From NCBI GenBank assembly GCA_947593615.1, contig CANQDR010000011.1, positions 1 to 58,377 of the forward strand: 58,377 nucleotides of DNA, read 5' to 3'. Of the stretch, positions 33,651 through 42,168 are shown in pieces. Source of the DNA: an uncultured Clostridia bacterium (GTDB lineage Bacteria; Bacillota; Clostridia; Oscillospirales; Acutalibacteraceae). The position numbers and the translations under genes were made by a program. The notes beneath the pieces were generated by a model, which was not told the DNA's origin, searched no databases, and was given only the letters and a program-made list of their open reading frames with translations. Positions within the stretch are counted from its first letter, which is position 1, and every line of letters starts with the position of its first letter.

Positions 33651-33738
33651 TTACGCCATATTAGCCTATGGGCTTTATGGATAAGGTCGCAGGGAAGTTA
33701 AGGCGGTTAGCACTCCCAGAAGATTGGGGGTGATATGT

Positions 33739-33810
33739 ATGACTGAAACGGTTTTACTTGTCATTGTACTTGTAGCACTCACACAGGTCATTAAATACAT
33801 AAAAAAATAA
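33739..33810 (+). CDS. Type I toxin-like small hydrophobic peptide, locus 3
   Basis: ATG 33739 encodes 23 residues differing from locus 2 at two positions (MTETVLLVIVL..., Gln for His later). The ribosome binding site is again in a hairpin (ACTCCCA with TTGGGGGT), and the locus ends pair (CAGGGAA 33690-33696 with TTCCCTG 33895-33901; GCGGTTAGC with GCTAACCGC). The near identity, with some loop changes, points to a recent duplication together with the upstream coiled-coil gene. The product should be a membrane-active peptide. Confidence 0.75.
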   Translation: MTETVLLVIVLVALTQVIKYIKK

Positions 33811-33903
33811 TCGCCCGACAGCCTCCAAGCAATATCGGACGATTATTTTATAATAATCATAAAATATAATTAAGGCTAACCGCTTTATACGGTTTTCCCT
33901 GTA
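33802..33903 (-). ncRNA. Predicted antisense antitoxin RNA, locus 3
   Basis: The minus strand has TTGACA (33932-33937), a 17-base spacer and TATAAT (33909-33914). This perfect promoter drives an RNA into the 3' part of the toxin locus. Transcript ends are estimates. Confidence 0.68.
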
Positions 33904-33931
33904 ATCTTATTATATACTATCGTAAATTAAA

Positions 33932-34100
33932 TGTCAATATACAACCATAGTCCTGCAAATAGTACAGCAGACTATATTACAATAAAAACAAATGAAAAAC
34001 ATAACTCATAAGGAGGTTTTATTTACTATGAAAAAGAGATTATTAACAACAATTATATCAGCAATGCTTATTGCAACAACGACAGTCGGACTAACAGGCT
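33932..34100 (+). repeat. Left copy of a near-identical direct repeat (partner at 36949)
   Basis: From TGTCAATATACAACCATAGT the sequence matches 36949 onward (offset 3017) through the leader, ribosome binding site and first lipoprotein codons with very few changes; similarity then continues through the Ig domain. It starts exactly at the antisense -35 box of toxin locus 3. Confidence 0.85.
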
Positions 34101-35353
34101 GCGGCGGCGAAACATCAGGTTCAACACCTGATGAAGCAATTCAAAGCACAAAACAAATTGAAACAGTTGTGGAGTTTTCTACTGATGATCAGGGCAATAA
34201 CTATAATCAGGAGGCTTCAAGTGTAGCCAATATAAACAGCAGCAACACAGAGAAAGAAAAATCCGAAAGCACTACATCTGAAAGCTCAAAGTCTGACAGT
34301 AAAAAAAATAACAATAAAAACAGTTCATCATCTTCAAGGAAGTCAAATACTTCTGTAAACAATGCAAATAATAATTCGTCTCAAAACAATAGTTCTTATG
34401 GCACAGCAAATCAGAAGTCAAAATCATCAACTGTTGCTGTTACAAGTGTAAGTCTGAGCAAAAGTTCCCTGAGCGTTACTGTAGGCAGCAGTAATTCATT
34501 TAACGTCACAATCAATCCGGGGAATGCTACAAATCGAAATTATACAGCAAGCACAAACAACGGCAATGCTGCTGTAAGCTGTTCAGGTTCAACCGTAACC
34601 GTATATGGCAAGAGTGCCGGAAGCTGTACAATTACAGTAACATCAAGTAACGGCAAGACCGCAACTTGCAAGGTTACGGTCAGCAACTCTAAAGATGCGC
34701 AGGCAAGGTTAATTGCTCAAGAAATTGCTAACGCTTCATATAAAATTGCACACAAAAAGAATTCCAATCCGTCAGATTTAGAGCTTGTTTCAATTGCCTG
34801 TGAACTGGTTTCCGAATATTGCAACGCATGCACATATACAACCAGTGACTCCGATTATAGCACAGCTTACGGTGTGTTTATTAAGAGAGTTTATACCTGC
34901 GCAGGCTCTGTCCGCGCTCTCGGAATGGTTCTTGATTGTATGGGCTACTCGTGGAAGCATGTAAATGAAAATCAATGGACTCATCAGTGGTGTGAACTTA
35001 CTATGGATGGTAAAAAAGGCTGGGCAGACGCTTATAATGGTTATAACGCAGAGTTGGCTATGGGAGCAGGATACGGTGATTACGATTTGAGTGTCGGTGA
35101 TGATGTGTTTAAACATTTCGGATGGGACAAAACAACATATGTCAGTGGCAGTGAAGAGAGCGGTAAAATTGTATATCAACTAACTACTTGGAAAGCTTAC
35201 TATGGGCTTGGCGATGAAGAATTAATTGCGTATTTTGACAGTAACGGCAATTTTATTAAAAGGCAGCAAAAAATCAATGGTACTCTTTATTACGAATACA
35301 ACGTAACTACAGGCAAAAATACCTACTTTAAATCTACCGTTGATTTTCTGTAA
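34028..35353 (+). CDS. Lipoprotein with Ig-like (BIG2) and transglutaminase-like domains
   Basis: The 441-residue protein has a lipoprotein signal (LIATTTVGLTGCGGE) and a Ser/Asn/Lys-rich linker. A BIG2-type Ig domain follows (TSVSLSKSSLSVTVGSSNSF... to about residue 215), then a C-terminal transglutaminase-like domain with Cys in YTCAGSVRALGMVLD, His in NQWTHQWCELTMDG and Asp in GWADAYNG. It should be tethered outside the membrane and act on peptides or cell-wall proteins. AAGGAGG (34011-34017) decides for ATG 34028. Its signal, linker and Ig domain are duplicated in 37045-38157, where the catalytic domain is replaced. Confidence 0.85.
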   Translation: MKKRLLTTIISAMLIATTTVGLTGCGGETSGSTPDEAIQSTKQIETVVEFSTDDQGNNYNQEASSVANINSSNTEKEKSESTTSESSKSDSKKNNNKNSSSSSRKSNTSVNNANNNSSQNNSSYGTANQKSKSSTVAVTSVSLSKSSLSVTVGSSNSFNVTINPGNATNRNYTASTNNGNAAVSCSGSTVTVYGKSAGSCTITVTSSNGKTATCKVTVSNSKDAQARLIAQEIANASYKIAHKKNSNPSDLELVSIACELVSEYCNACTYTTSDSDYSTAYGVFIKRVYTCAGSVRALGMVLDCMGYSWKHVNENQWTHQWCELTMDGKKGWADAYNGYNAELAMGAGYGDYDLSVGDDVFKHFGWDKTTYVSGSEESGKIVYQLTTWKAYYGLGDEELIAYFDSNGNFIKRQQKINGTLYYEYNVTTGKNTYFKSTVDFL

Positions 35354-35393
35354 AATAACATAAACAGTATTTAAAATTTAGAAGTAAAACTAC

Positions 35394-35433
35394 AAAAGGC
35401 AGAGTATTGCAAAAACAATACCCTGCCTTTTTA
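35394..35433 (+). terminator. Terminator after the transglutaminase lipoprotein
   Basis: AAAGGCAGAGTATTG pairs with CAATACCCTGCCTTT and is followed by T-rich sequence. A near copy lies at 38190-38228. Confidence 0.85.
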
Positions 35434-35439
35434 CTTTAT

Positions 35440-35450
35440 CAAGTGTCCCT
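35440..35450. repeat. Half-copy of the ICE palindrome
   Basis: CAAGTGTCCCT occurs without its second arm; probably a decayed copy. Confidence 0.55.
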
Positions 35451-35488
35451 TATAAAATGGAAAGCTTAGAACATAGATTTAATTTCTC

Positions 35489-36205
35489 TTAATTATTACA
35501 CGTGTACTGACTTTCTATTTTATGTACTAACGGTTTTAATGTTTTAAGTGTCTCATAAGAAATTTGACGAATAGTTGCATAAAGTATATCATCTAATTTT
35601 GCACTATACAATATTCCATTAAACTCAGTTTTTACTGGATTATCTTCATTCCTCAGTAATAGTGTAAGAGCTTTCGATAAATTTGGATCCACATGTGTTC
35701 CACCATTTTTATCACATATCAACCTTACTATTTCTCGACGATGTAAAATTTTATTATTAATATCTATTTCGCCCAAACTTATCGCAGTTGTTCTTTCCCA
35801 CCATGTTTTATATGATTTAAAACGATACTCCAGATTAGTTACTTTTGCTAATTTAAAAATTGGTATTGGGTATAAATACTCATTGCGACTATTATTAGTA
35901 GTATCATGTATAAACTTATATCCACACAGATTGCATCTAACAAACTTCGTGGTCATTTCATTAGGAATATGAGTATTAAATATACTATAATCTAAAAAAT
36001 CTGGCAAATTAAAGGAAAATACTGAACAAAAATTATTTAACAAAGAACCTTCTTTACTTTTATTTTCAAGCAAAATTCTAAGTTTAGCAGACATCTCAAT
36101 AGCATACTCAATTTTTCCTGCATCATATTGATAAGTAAAATCTTCTAAACATTTTAAATTGTGTTTCATCTGCATTAACCATTCATTATTATTTCTTTTT
36201 GGCAT
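35489..36205 (-). CDS. Unrecognised cytoplasmic protein, possible cargo/defence gene
   Basis: The 238-residue protein has no signal peptide or membrane helix. A CNLCGYKF pair could form half of a zinc site. The stretch HRREIVRLICDKNGGTHVDPNLSKAL is notable: I recall the C(D/K)NGG(A/T)HVDP type of motif from uncharacterised bacterial proteins, but cannot assign a function. It is transcribed against the ICE genes and diverges from 36245-36694 across a 39-base gap. It lies between the two copies of the duplicated lipoprotein, as inserted cargo would. Confidence 0.6.
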   Translation of the reverse strand: MPKRNNNEWLMQMKHNLKCLEDFTYQYDAGKIEYAIEMSAKLRILLENKSKEGSLLNNFCSVFSFNLPDFLDYSIFNTHIPNEMTTKFVRCNLCGYKFIHDTTNNSRNEYLYPIPIFKLAKVTNLEYRFKSYKTWWERTTAISLGEIDINNKILHRREIVRLICDKNGGTHVDPNLSKALTLLLRNEDNPVKTEFNGILYSAKLDDILYATIRQISYETLKTLKPLVHKIESQYTCNN

Positions 36206-36244
36206 CTTATCACCTCAGAGCATATTTTTATAGGGGACTTTTTT

Positions 36245-36694
36245 ATGACAATATATAATTATCTTATCAGCATTTTATCTAAACACAATAAATCATTAAA
36301 GAATATAGATTGGGTTGGATGTAAAAATTTTATAATTAAAAAAGAACTTTTTTACAAACACATAAAAAAACACGGTTATTATGATGATGAAGATGGAACA
36401 TGTAAGCTTATGCTACCTTATGATTTGCTTATAGTTGGTTCTGATTTCTGGATAGAAGTAGAAACAAATGAATTTAAAGATGATTTATTAGTTTATAGAT
36501 CCATACCAAACAAACCATCAAAAAAAGAAGATATATTCTTATTTTCTACTATAGATTTTAATTTAGAAAAACTTGACAGAAACAACTTTTATGAAGCAGA
36601 GTTATATAATAAATTAAATAGTGGCGGAAATAATATGGAACTATACTTAGAATGTTCAAAAATAATACAAAAAATCCAGAAAGATTCTATTTGA
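36245..36694 (+). CDS. Unrecognised small acidic protein, divergent partner of 35489-36205
   Basis: The 149-residue protein (MTIYNYLISILSKHNKSLKN...) is soluble and contains a beta-rich centre (CKLMLPYDLLIVGSDFWIEVE). Its ribosome binding site is weak (TAGGGGAC). It starts 39 bases from the divergent gene, so both promoters must overlap, hinting at shared control. The size and acidic character would suit an immunity or antitoxin-type protein, but this is only a suggestion. Confidence 0.55.
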   Translation: MTIYNYLISILSKHNKSLKNIDWVGCKNFIIKKELFYKHIKKHGYYDDEDGTCKLMLPYDLLIVGSDFWIEVETNEFKDDLLVYRSIPNKPSKKEDIFLFSTIDFNLEKLDRNNFYEAELYNKLNSGGNNMELYLECSKIIQKIQKDSI

Positions 36695-36792
36695 GCGTTT
36701 TGTTTTTAAATATTAATAATAACCAGTTATAATAATAATATAACTAAAAATCAACAAAATCAATTCTTTTTTCTCAAAAAACACCAAAATTC

Positions 36793-36829
36793 AGACAGTT
36801 AAGCTAAATACTTAACTGTCTTTTTATTT
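36793..36829 (+). terminator. Terminator with following ribosome binding site
   Basis: AGACAGTTAAG pairs with CTTAACTGTCT and is followed by TTTTTATTT, then AAAGGAGATATTCATATGAC. The same cassette recurs at 38228-38287. Here the ATG is followed at once by ACC TAA, so no peptide is made. Confidence 0.75.
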
Positions 36830-36948
36830 AAAAAAAGGAGATATTCATATGACCTAATAATTTTTAACTTGTATATACGTTATATCACAATAAATAAAAT
36901 AATATTTTGCAATACATTGCTTGAATAAAGTAATGTTAAGTGATAAAA

Positions 36949-37117
36949 TGTCAATATACAACCATAGTACTGCAAATAGTACAGCAGACTATATTACAAT
37001 AAAAACAAATGAAAAACATAACTCATAAGGAGGTTTTATTTACTATGAAAAAGAGATTATTAACAACAATTATATCAGCAATGCTTATTGCAACAACGAC
37101 AGTCGGACTAACAGGCT
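36949..37117 (+). repeat. Right copy of the direct repeat at 33932
   Basis: The sequence is nearly identical to 33932-34100, covering leader, ribosome binding site and the lipoprotein signal codons. It marks the start of the second lipoprotein unit; the toxin locus present left of copy 1 is missing here. Confidence 0.85.
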
Positions 37118-38157
37118 GCGGCGGCGAAACATCAGGTTCAACACCTGATGAAGCAATTCAAAGCACAAAACAAATTGAAACAGCTGCGGAGTTTTCTACC
37201 GATGAGCAGAGCATTACCTATAATCAGGATGCTTCAAGCGCTGCCAATATGAACAGCAGCAACACAGAGGAAGAAAAATCCGAAAGCACTACATCTGAAA
37301 GCTCAAAGTCAGACAGTAAAAAGAATAACAATAAAAACAGTTCGCAAGGAAACGGTTCGTCAAGCAGTAAAACTAACAACAGTACATCATCAAAGAAGTC
37401 AAATACTTCTGCCAATAATAATACTTCATCTCAAAGCAATAATTCTTACGGCACAAAAAATAACGGTTCTTCCGGTTCAGTAAATCAGAAGACAAAATCA
37501 TTAACTGTTGCTGTTACAAGTGTAAGTCTAAGCAAAAGTTCAATGAATGTTACTGTCGGCAGCAGTAATTCATTTAACGTCACAATCAATCCGGGTAATG
37601 CTACAAACAGAAACTATACGGTAAACACAAGCAACGGCAATGCTGCTGTAAGCTGTTCGGGGTCGACCGTAACCGTATATGGTAAGAATGCGGGAAGCTG
37701 TACAATTACAGTAAAGTCCAACAACGGCAAAACGGCAAAATGTTCTGTAACTGTAAAAGCAAAGCCTACACAAAAACAGACTTATAATTTTGATGCAGAT
37801 TATTTCTATTCAAAAGTAGTTGCTTATGCTAAATCCAAAGGCTTTAAATTTGATACAAGTTTAACATTAGATAATGCTGCTTGGAATAATCCAAATATCA
37901 TAACTAAATGGGAAGTTGATAATTATTCTACGGATTATTGGATTAAAGGAGAATATGAGGTTATTGACGGCTTTTGTGAATATATAACTTCATTTGAGGA
38001 TGCATATACAGCTTCTGGTAATATTTATGTTCCCTCCGATTTTTCAATAAACATTATTATGCATCAGCTCCACGAGGGCGTATATTATACAGAGCTGGGT
38101 CGTACAGCAACAGCACAAGAGGACGGCGGGTTTACAATTACAATTCCGTATCGTTAA
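37045..38157 (+). CDS. Lipoprotein with Ig-like (BIG2) domain and different C-terminal module
   Basis: The 370-residue protein repeats the signal, linker and Ig domain of 34028-35353 almost residue for residue (TVGLTGCGGE; NVTVGSSNSFNVTINPGNA). From about residue 245 it has an unrelated domain (YNFDADYFYSKVVAYAKSKG... to FTITIPYR) instead of the transglutaminase. I do not recognise this module; its length of about 125 residues and mixed alpha/beta look suit a small extracytoplasmic domain. The linker is longer than in the first copy. Confidence 0.8.
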   Translation: MKKRLLTTIISAMLIATTTVGLTGCGGETSGSTPDEAIQSTKQIETAAEFSTDEQSITYNQDASSAANMNSSNTEEEKSESTTSESSKSDSKKNNNKNSSQGNGSSSSKTNNSTSSKKSNTSANNNTSSQSNNSYGTKNNGSSGSVNQKTKSLTVAVTSVSLSKSSMNVTVGSSNSFNVTINPGNATNRNYTVNTSNGNAAVSCSGSTVTVYGKNAGSCTITVKSNNGKTAKCSVTVKAKPTQKQTYNFDADYFYSKVVAYAKSKGFKFDTSLTLDNAAWNNPNIITKWEVDNYSTDYWIKGEYEVIDGFCEYITSFEDAYTASGNIYVPSDFSINIIMHQLHEGVYYTELGRTATAQEDGGFTITIPYR

Positions 38158-38189
38158 TTAAACAATAAAAATTTAATATAAACTTTTTA

Positions 38190-38228
38190 TAAGGCAGAGT
38201 ATTGCGCAAACAATACCCTGCCTTATTT
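38190..38228 (+). terminator. Terminator after the second Ig lipoprotein
   Basis: AAGGCAGAGTATTG pairs with CAATACCCTGCCTT; near copy of 35394-35433. Confidence 0.83.
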
Positions 38229-38283
38229 AGACAGTTAAGCAAATAGCTTAGCTGTCTTTTTATTTAAAAAAGGAGATATTCAT

Positions 38284-38316
38284 ATGACTTATCATAGCAG
38301 AGACAGACCGGTTTAA
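38284..38316 (+). CDS. Possible 10-residue leader peptide
   Basis: GGAGATATTCAT precedes an ATG whose frame reads MTYHSRDRPV and stops. It follows a terminator-like stem (38228-38264) and lies in front of palindrome copy 7 and the adhesin gene. Translation is uncertain. Confidence 0.3.
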   Translation: MTYHSRDRPV

Positions 38317-38324
38317 GTTTTTAT

Positions 38325-38349
38325 CAATTGTCCCTTCAAGGGACACTTA
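38325..38349. repeat. ICE palindrome, copy 7 (upstream of the adhesin)
   Basis: CAATTGTCCCTT and AAGGGACACTTA around a central C; both arms have diverged but mostly still pair. It lies 25 bases before the TTG start of the adhesin gene. Confidence 0.8.
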
Positions 38350-38374
38350 CAAAAAACAGAAAGGAGACATTCTT

Positions 38375-41300
38375 TTGAAAAAGAAAACACCTATAAAAAT
38401 TTTATCAATACTAATAGCTGTTATGGTATTTATGAGCTGCTTTTCAATTAATGCTTTTGCTTATTCAGGTGAAAAAGTCACTGTTGGTCTTAATCAGTCA
38501 TACGACAGTTCAGGAAATTTGATCACATGGAATTCAAATGTTGAAGCCGGCTCTAAAGGTCAACCTATTTTCCATATTTCAACTACTTCCTCATCAGGAA
38601 CAAAAGAAGCATACTGTATTCAGCCGGGTACTCATCTTAATTATAATGATGTTCTCACCGAAAGCACGTCATCAGGTGCATGGGGTAATTTGTCCCCAAC
38701 TAAAAAAATAGCAATAGCCTATGCAATGACTTTTGGTAAAGACGGAAACTCAAAAAACTTAAAAGGAAACAGCGATGAAAAATATGTTGCCACAGCACTT
38801 GTAATATGGGAGATTGTAAAAGGTTACCGTAACGCAAATAGTATGCACATGGAATGTACAAATACAAAATACAGAGACGCAGGCAGTAAGCCCGGAAGCA
38901 ACATAAGATATAACTACGATGTTATTTCCAAGGGGTTGTATAATGCGAAAGTTATACCTTCGTTTACAGGTATCTCAGCCTATACAGCACAAGCAGTATA
39001 TTTAGCTTATGATTCTTCACAGAAAAAATGGACCGGAAGTATAACCGATACAAATAAAGTTTTGGGGAACTTTAATTATGCAGGTACATATAAAATGGGA
39101 AGTTATATGCTTACTGTTACTCAGAGCGGAAATAAACTTACATTCAGCAGTAATGCGCCGTCTACCGGAACATATACTACCGACGCTATCGGTTCTAAGA
39201 ACGTTAAGTGGCCCACAGGCGGAAGCACTGCAGATATAGTGGCATACTCAGACAGCAGTTTGCAGGATTGTGTCGGCTCAGGTTCAGTTGACCCACCATG
39301 GGGATATTTTAAGGTATCAACTGTAGGTTCACAAGGTAATGATTTTTATATAAAAAAAGAAGTTTGGACTCGTTCTCAATTAGACGATGACAGTTTAGAA
39401 GAAAGTCCAATAGGCAATGCTGAAACATTATCAGGCTGGTATTTTTATGTTGAGCGAACAGATTCACATCCATTTAGCGCAATAGTAGGTCCGACAGATG
39501 ATTTAGGACAAACTAAAAAAATAAGCGAATACAGTAAACAGCCCGTTTATAACGGAACTTTTACAATAACGGAGCTTGGCAAACTTAAAGACGGAGCAGC
39601 AGGCACCAGTAAATCCGATTTTCATATGCCCGAAAATTATAACCCTTTGCAAACCTCAACTCAATACACTTTGGGTATGGATTTATCTGCGGGTTCAACA
39701 GGTGTGGTTAGATCAGTTGGATATATAAACTATATTAATAATCCCCATATACAAATTATAAAAAATTCCGATAATGGAGATGTAGAAGGATTTTATTTTA
39801 GAATTTATAATAAGAATAATCCTGAAGAAAAGCAGATTATTGGACCTACAGACAATTTTGGAAAAACATCGGTAAAGACTTTAACAGATAAAATAGGCGG
39901 AGGTCTTGTTGGCACTCAGTTAGTTATAGAAGAACTCGGCAAACACAACGCTGACGGCACATATACGATTCCGCCTGAATTTGAAACACCTCAGCCTGTA
40001 GAAATAACTCTTGAAGCAGACTATTATACTTCAGAAAAACCAATTGAAATAACTTTTTACAATATTTGTTTAGGTAAGTTTAAGATAATAAAACAAGACA
40101 AACAAACAGGTAAAAAGCTTGCAGGAGCAACATATGCCGTATATAACTCAAATGCTGTTGACAGTAGCGGAAATCTTCTTGATTACGCATATGTTACTGA
40201 TTTAACAACAGGTTCAGATGGCACAGCTGTAAGCGAGGATCTGCCTTTAAAAACATATTATTTAAAAGAGAAGAAAGCCCCAGCTAATTATAAGCTTGAT
40301 AATACCATTCATTCCGTTACAGTTACTGCCGGAAGTAATGTAACTCCTGTTGAAATTGTATTAACTGATGAAAATATAACAGGCTCAGTCACACTTTACA
40401 AGCAAGATAATAACGGCAAAGCACTTGCAGGGTCTGAATGGGCGTTATACACATCAAGCGGTACACAAGTAAAACTTGCACAGACAGGTAACGGAAGTTA
40501 CACATATACCACATCTGGAAGTGTAACAACGCTTGCGACTGACGGCAACGGCAGATTAACCGTAAACAATTTGCCGCTTGGAAGTTACTACTTTTGGGAG
40601 ACAAAAGCACCCAGCGGATATGTTTTATCAAACACTCACCGCAATTTTACTATAACAGAAAGTAGTAAGATTGTTACTGTGAACGTAAAAAATACACCTA
40701 TAACAGGTTCAGTTACTCTGTATAAACAGGATAACAGTGGTAAATCCCTTGCAGGGTCTGAATGGACATTATACACATCAAGCGGTACACGAGTACAACT
40801 TGCACAGACAGGTAACGGAAGTTACACATATACCACATCAGGAAGTGTAACAACGCTTGTAACTGACAGCAACGGCAAATTGACCGTAAACAATTTGCCG
40901 CTTGGAAGTTACTACTTCTTGGAAACTAAAGCTCCGGCAGGATTTAAGTTATCCACTACGCACCGAAACTTTACGATTACAGAAAGCACACAAGATGTCA
41001 CCGTCAGCGTAAAGAACACGCCAATCACGGGTTCAGTCACACTTTACAAGCAAGATAATAACGGTAAGGCACTTGCAGGATCTGAATGGGCGTTATACAC
41101 ATCAAGCGGTACACAAGTACAACTTGCACAGACAGGTAACGGAAGTTACACATATACCACATCAGGAAGTGTAACAACGCTTGTAACTGACGGAAACGGC
41201 AGATTGACCGTAAACAATTTGCCGCTTGGAAGTTACTACTTCTTGGAAACTAAAGCTCCGGCAGGATTTAAGTTATCCACTACGCACCGAAACTTTACGA

Positions 41301-42136
41301 TTACAGAAAGCACACAAGATGTCACCGTCAGCGTAAAGAACACGCCAATCACGGGTTCAGTCACACTTTACAAGCAAGATAGTAATGGCAATGCTATTGC
41401 AGGATCTGAATGGGCATTATACACATCAAATGGCTCACAAATACAATTAGCTCAAACAGGAATAGGTCAATATACCTATTCAGAATCAGGCAAAGTAACA
41501 ACGCTTGTAACTGACGGCAACGGCAGATTGACCGTAAACAATTTACCTCTTGGAAGTTACTACTTCTTGGAAACTAAAGCTCCGGCAGGATTTAAGTTAT
41601 CCACTACGCACCGAAACTTTACGATTACAGAAAGCACACAAGATGTCACCGTCAGCGTAAAGAACACGCCAATCACGGGTTCAGTCACACTTTACAAGCA
41701 AGATAGTAATGGCAATGCTATTGCAGGATCTGAATGGGAGCTGTTTAAGTCAAATGGTACAAGAATATCTCTTGCACAGTCAGGAATAGGACAATATATT
41801 TATTCAGATTCAGGCAAAGTAACAACGCTCGCGACTAATAACAGCGGTAGATTAACTGTAACAGATTTACCTCTGGGAAGTTATTATCTTGTTGAAACAA
41901 AGTCCCCTTACGGAACTTCTGTTTACGGCCGAAAAATTGAGTTTACTGTCTCTGCGAACGGTGAAAAAACTCTCAATTACGAATTTACAGTTAAAGATGA
42001 TAAAATCGTTATGTACAGTACAGGCGGTAACGGTCTGAAAATAATTTATTTTGCAGGATTTACAATGCTTGCAATCTCAATTGCAGTAGTAGTTATCTAT
42101 ACAATTAAAGTAAAAAAAGGGCACGGCAGAAAATAA
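38375..42136 (+). CDS. Large SpaA-type pilus tip/adhesin protein with thioester-like domain and five prealbumin-like repeats
   Basis: The 1253-residue protein begins at TTG 38375 (GAAAGGAG upstream) with a signal peptide (INAFAYSG). Residues 60-200 resemble a thioester domain: Cys in EAYCIQPG is present, but the usual Gln of the (A)TQxxIWEIV motif is Ala in VATALVIWEIV. SpaA/Cna-B-like domains follow, ending in five repeats of about 108 residues (ITGSVTLYKQD... with internal Lys, Glu and Asn/Asp able to form isopeptide bonds). The C terminus has MYSTGGNG, a membrane helix and a basic tail, a non-standard sorting signal. It should sit at the pilus tip or shaft of the following pilin. Confidence 0.88.
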   Translation: MKKKTPIKILSILIAVMVFMSCFSINAFAYSGEKVTVGLNQSYDSSGNLITWNSNVEAGSKGQPIFHISTTSSSGTKEAYCIQPGTHLNYNDVLTESTSSGAWGNLSPTKKIAIAYAMTFGKDGNSKNLKGNSDEKYVATALVIWEIVKGYRNANSMHMECTNTKYRDAGSKPGSNIRYNYDVISKGLYNAKVIPSFTGISAYTAQAVYLAYDSSQKKWTGSITDTNKVLGNFNYAGTYKMGSYMLTVTQSGNKLTFSSNAPSTGTYTTDAIGSKNVKWPTGGSTADIVAYSDSSLQDCVGSGSVDPPWGYFKVSTVGSQGNDFYIKKEVWTRSQLDDDSLEESPIGNAETLSGWYFYVERTDSHPFSAIVGPTDDLGQTKKISEYSKQPVYNGTFTITELGKLKDGAAGTSKSDFHMPENYNPLQTSTQYTLGMDLSAGSTGVVRSVGYINYINNPHIQIIKNSDNGDVEGFYFRIYNKNNPEEKQIIGPTDNFGKTSVKTLTDKIGGGLVGTQLVIEELGKHNADGTYTIPPEFETPQPVEITLEADYYTSEKPIEITFYNICLGKFKIIKQDKQTGKKLAGATYAVYNSNAVDSSGNLLDYAYVTDLTTGSDGTAVSEDLPLKTYYLKEKKAPANYKLDNTIHSVTVTAGSNVTPVEIVLTDENITGSVTLYKQDNNGKALAGSEWALYTSSGTQVKLAQTGNGSYTYTTSGSVTTLATDGNGRLTVNNLPLGSYYFWETKAPSGYVLSNTHRNFTITESSKIVTVNVKNTPITGSVTLYKQDNSGKSLAGSEWTLYTSSGTRVQLAQTGNGSYTYTTSGSVTTLVTDSNGKLTVNNLPLGSYYFLETKAPAGFKLSTTHRNFTITESTQDVTVSVKNTPITGSVTLYKQDNNGKALAGSEWALYTSSGTQVQLAQTGNGSYTYTTSGSVTTLVTDGNGRLTVNNLPLGSYYFLETKAPAGFKLSTTHRNFTITESTQDVTVSVKNTPITGSVTLYKQDSNGNAIAGSEWALYTSNGSQIQLAQTGIGQYTYSESGKVTTLVTDGNGRLTVNNLPLGSYYFLETKAPAGFKLSTTHRNFTITESTQDVTVSVKNTPITGSVTLYKQDSNGNAIAGSEWELFKSNGTRISLAQSGIGQYIYSDSGKVTTLATNNSGRLTVTDLPLGSYYLVETKSPYGTSVYGRKIEFTVSANGEKTLNYEFTVKDDKIVMYSTGGNGLKIIYFAGFTMLAISIAVVVIYTIKVKKGHGRK
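40377..41930 (+). repeat. Five tandem prealbumin-like repeats in the adhesin gene
   Basis: Units of about 320-330 bases begin near 40377, 40698, 41028, 41355 and 41685. Blocks around 40950-41060, 41270-41375 and 41595-41705 are nearly base-identical, which shows recent duplication or gene conversion. Confidence 0.85.
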
Positions 42137-42168
42137 ACCGTGCTCTTATATTTTAGGAGGAAATAATA

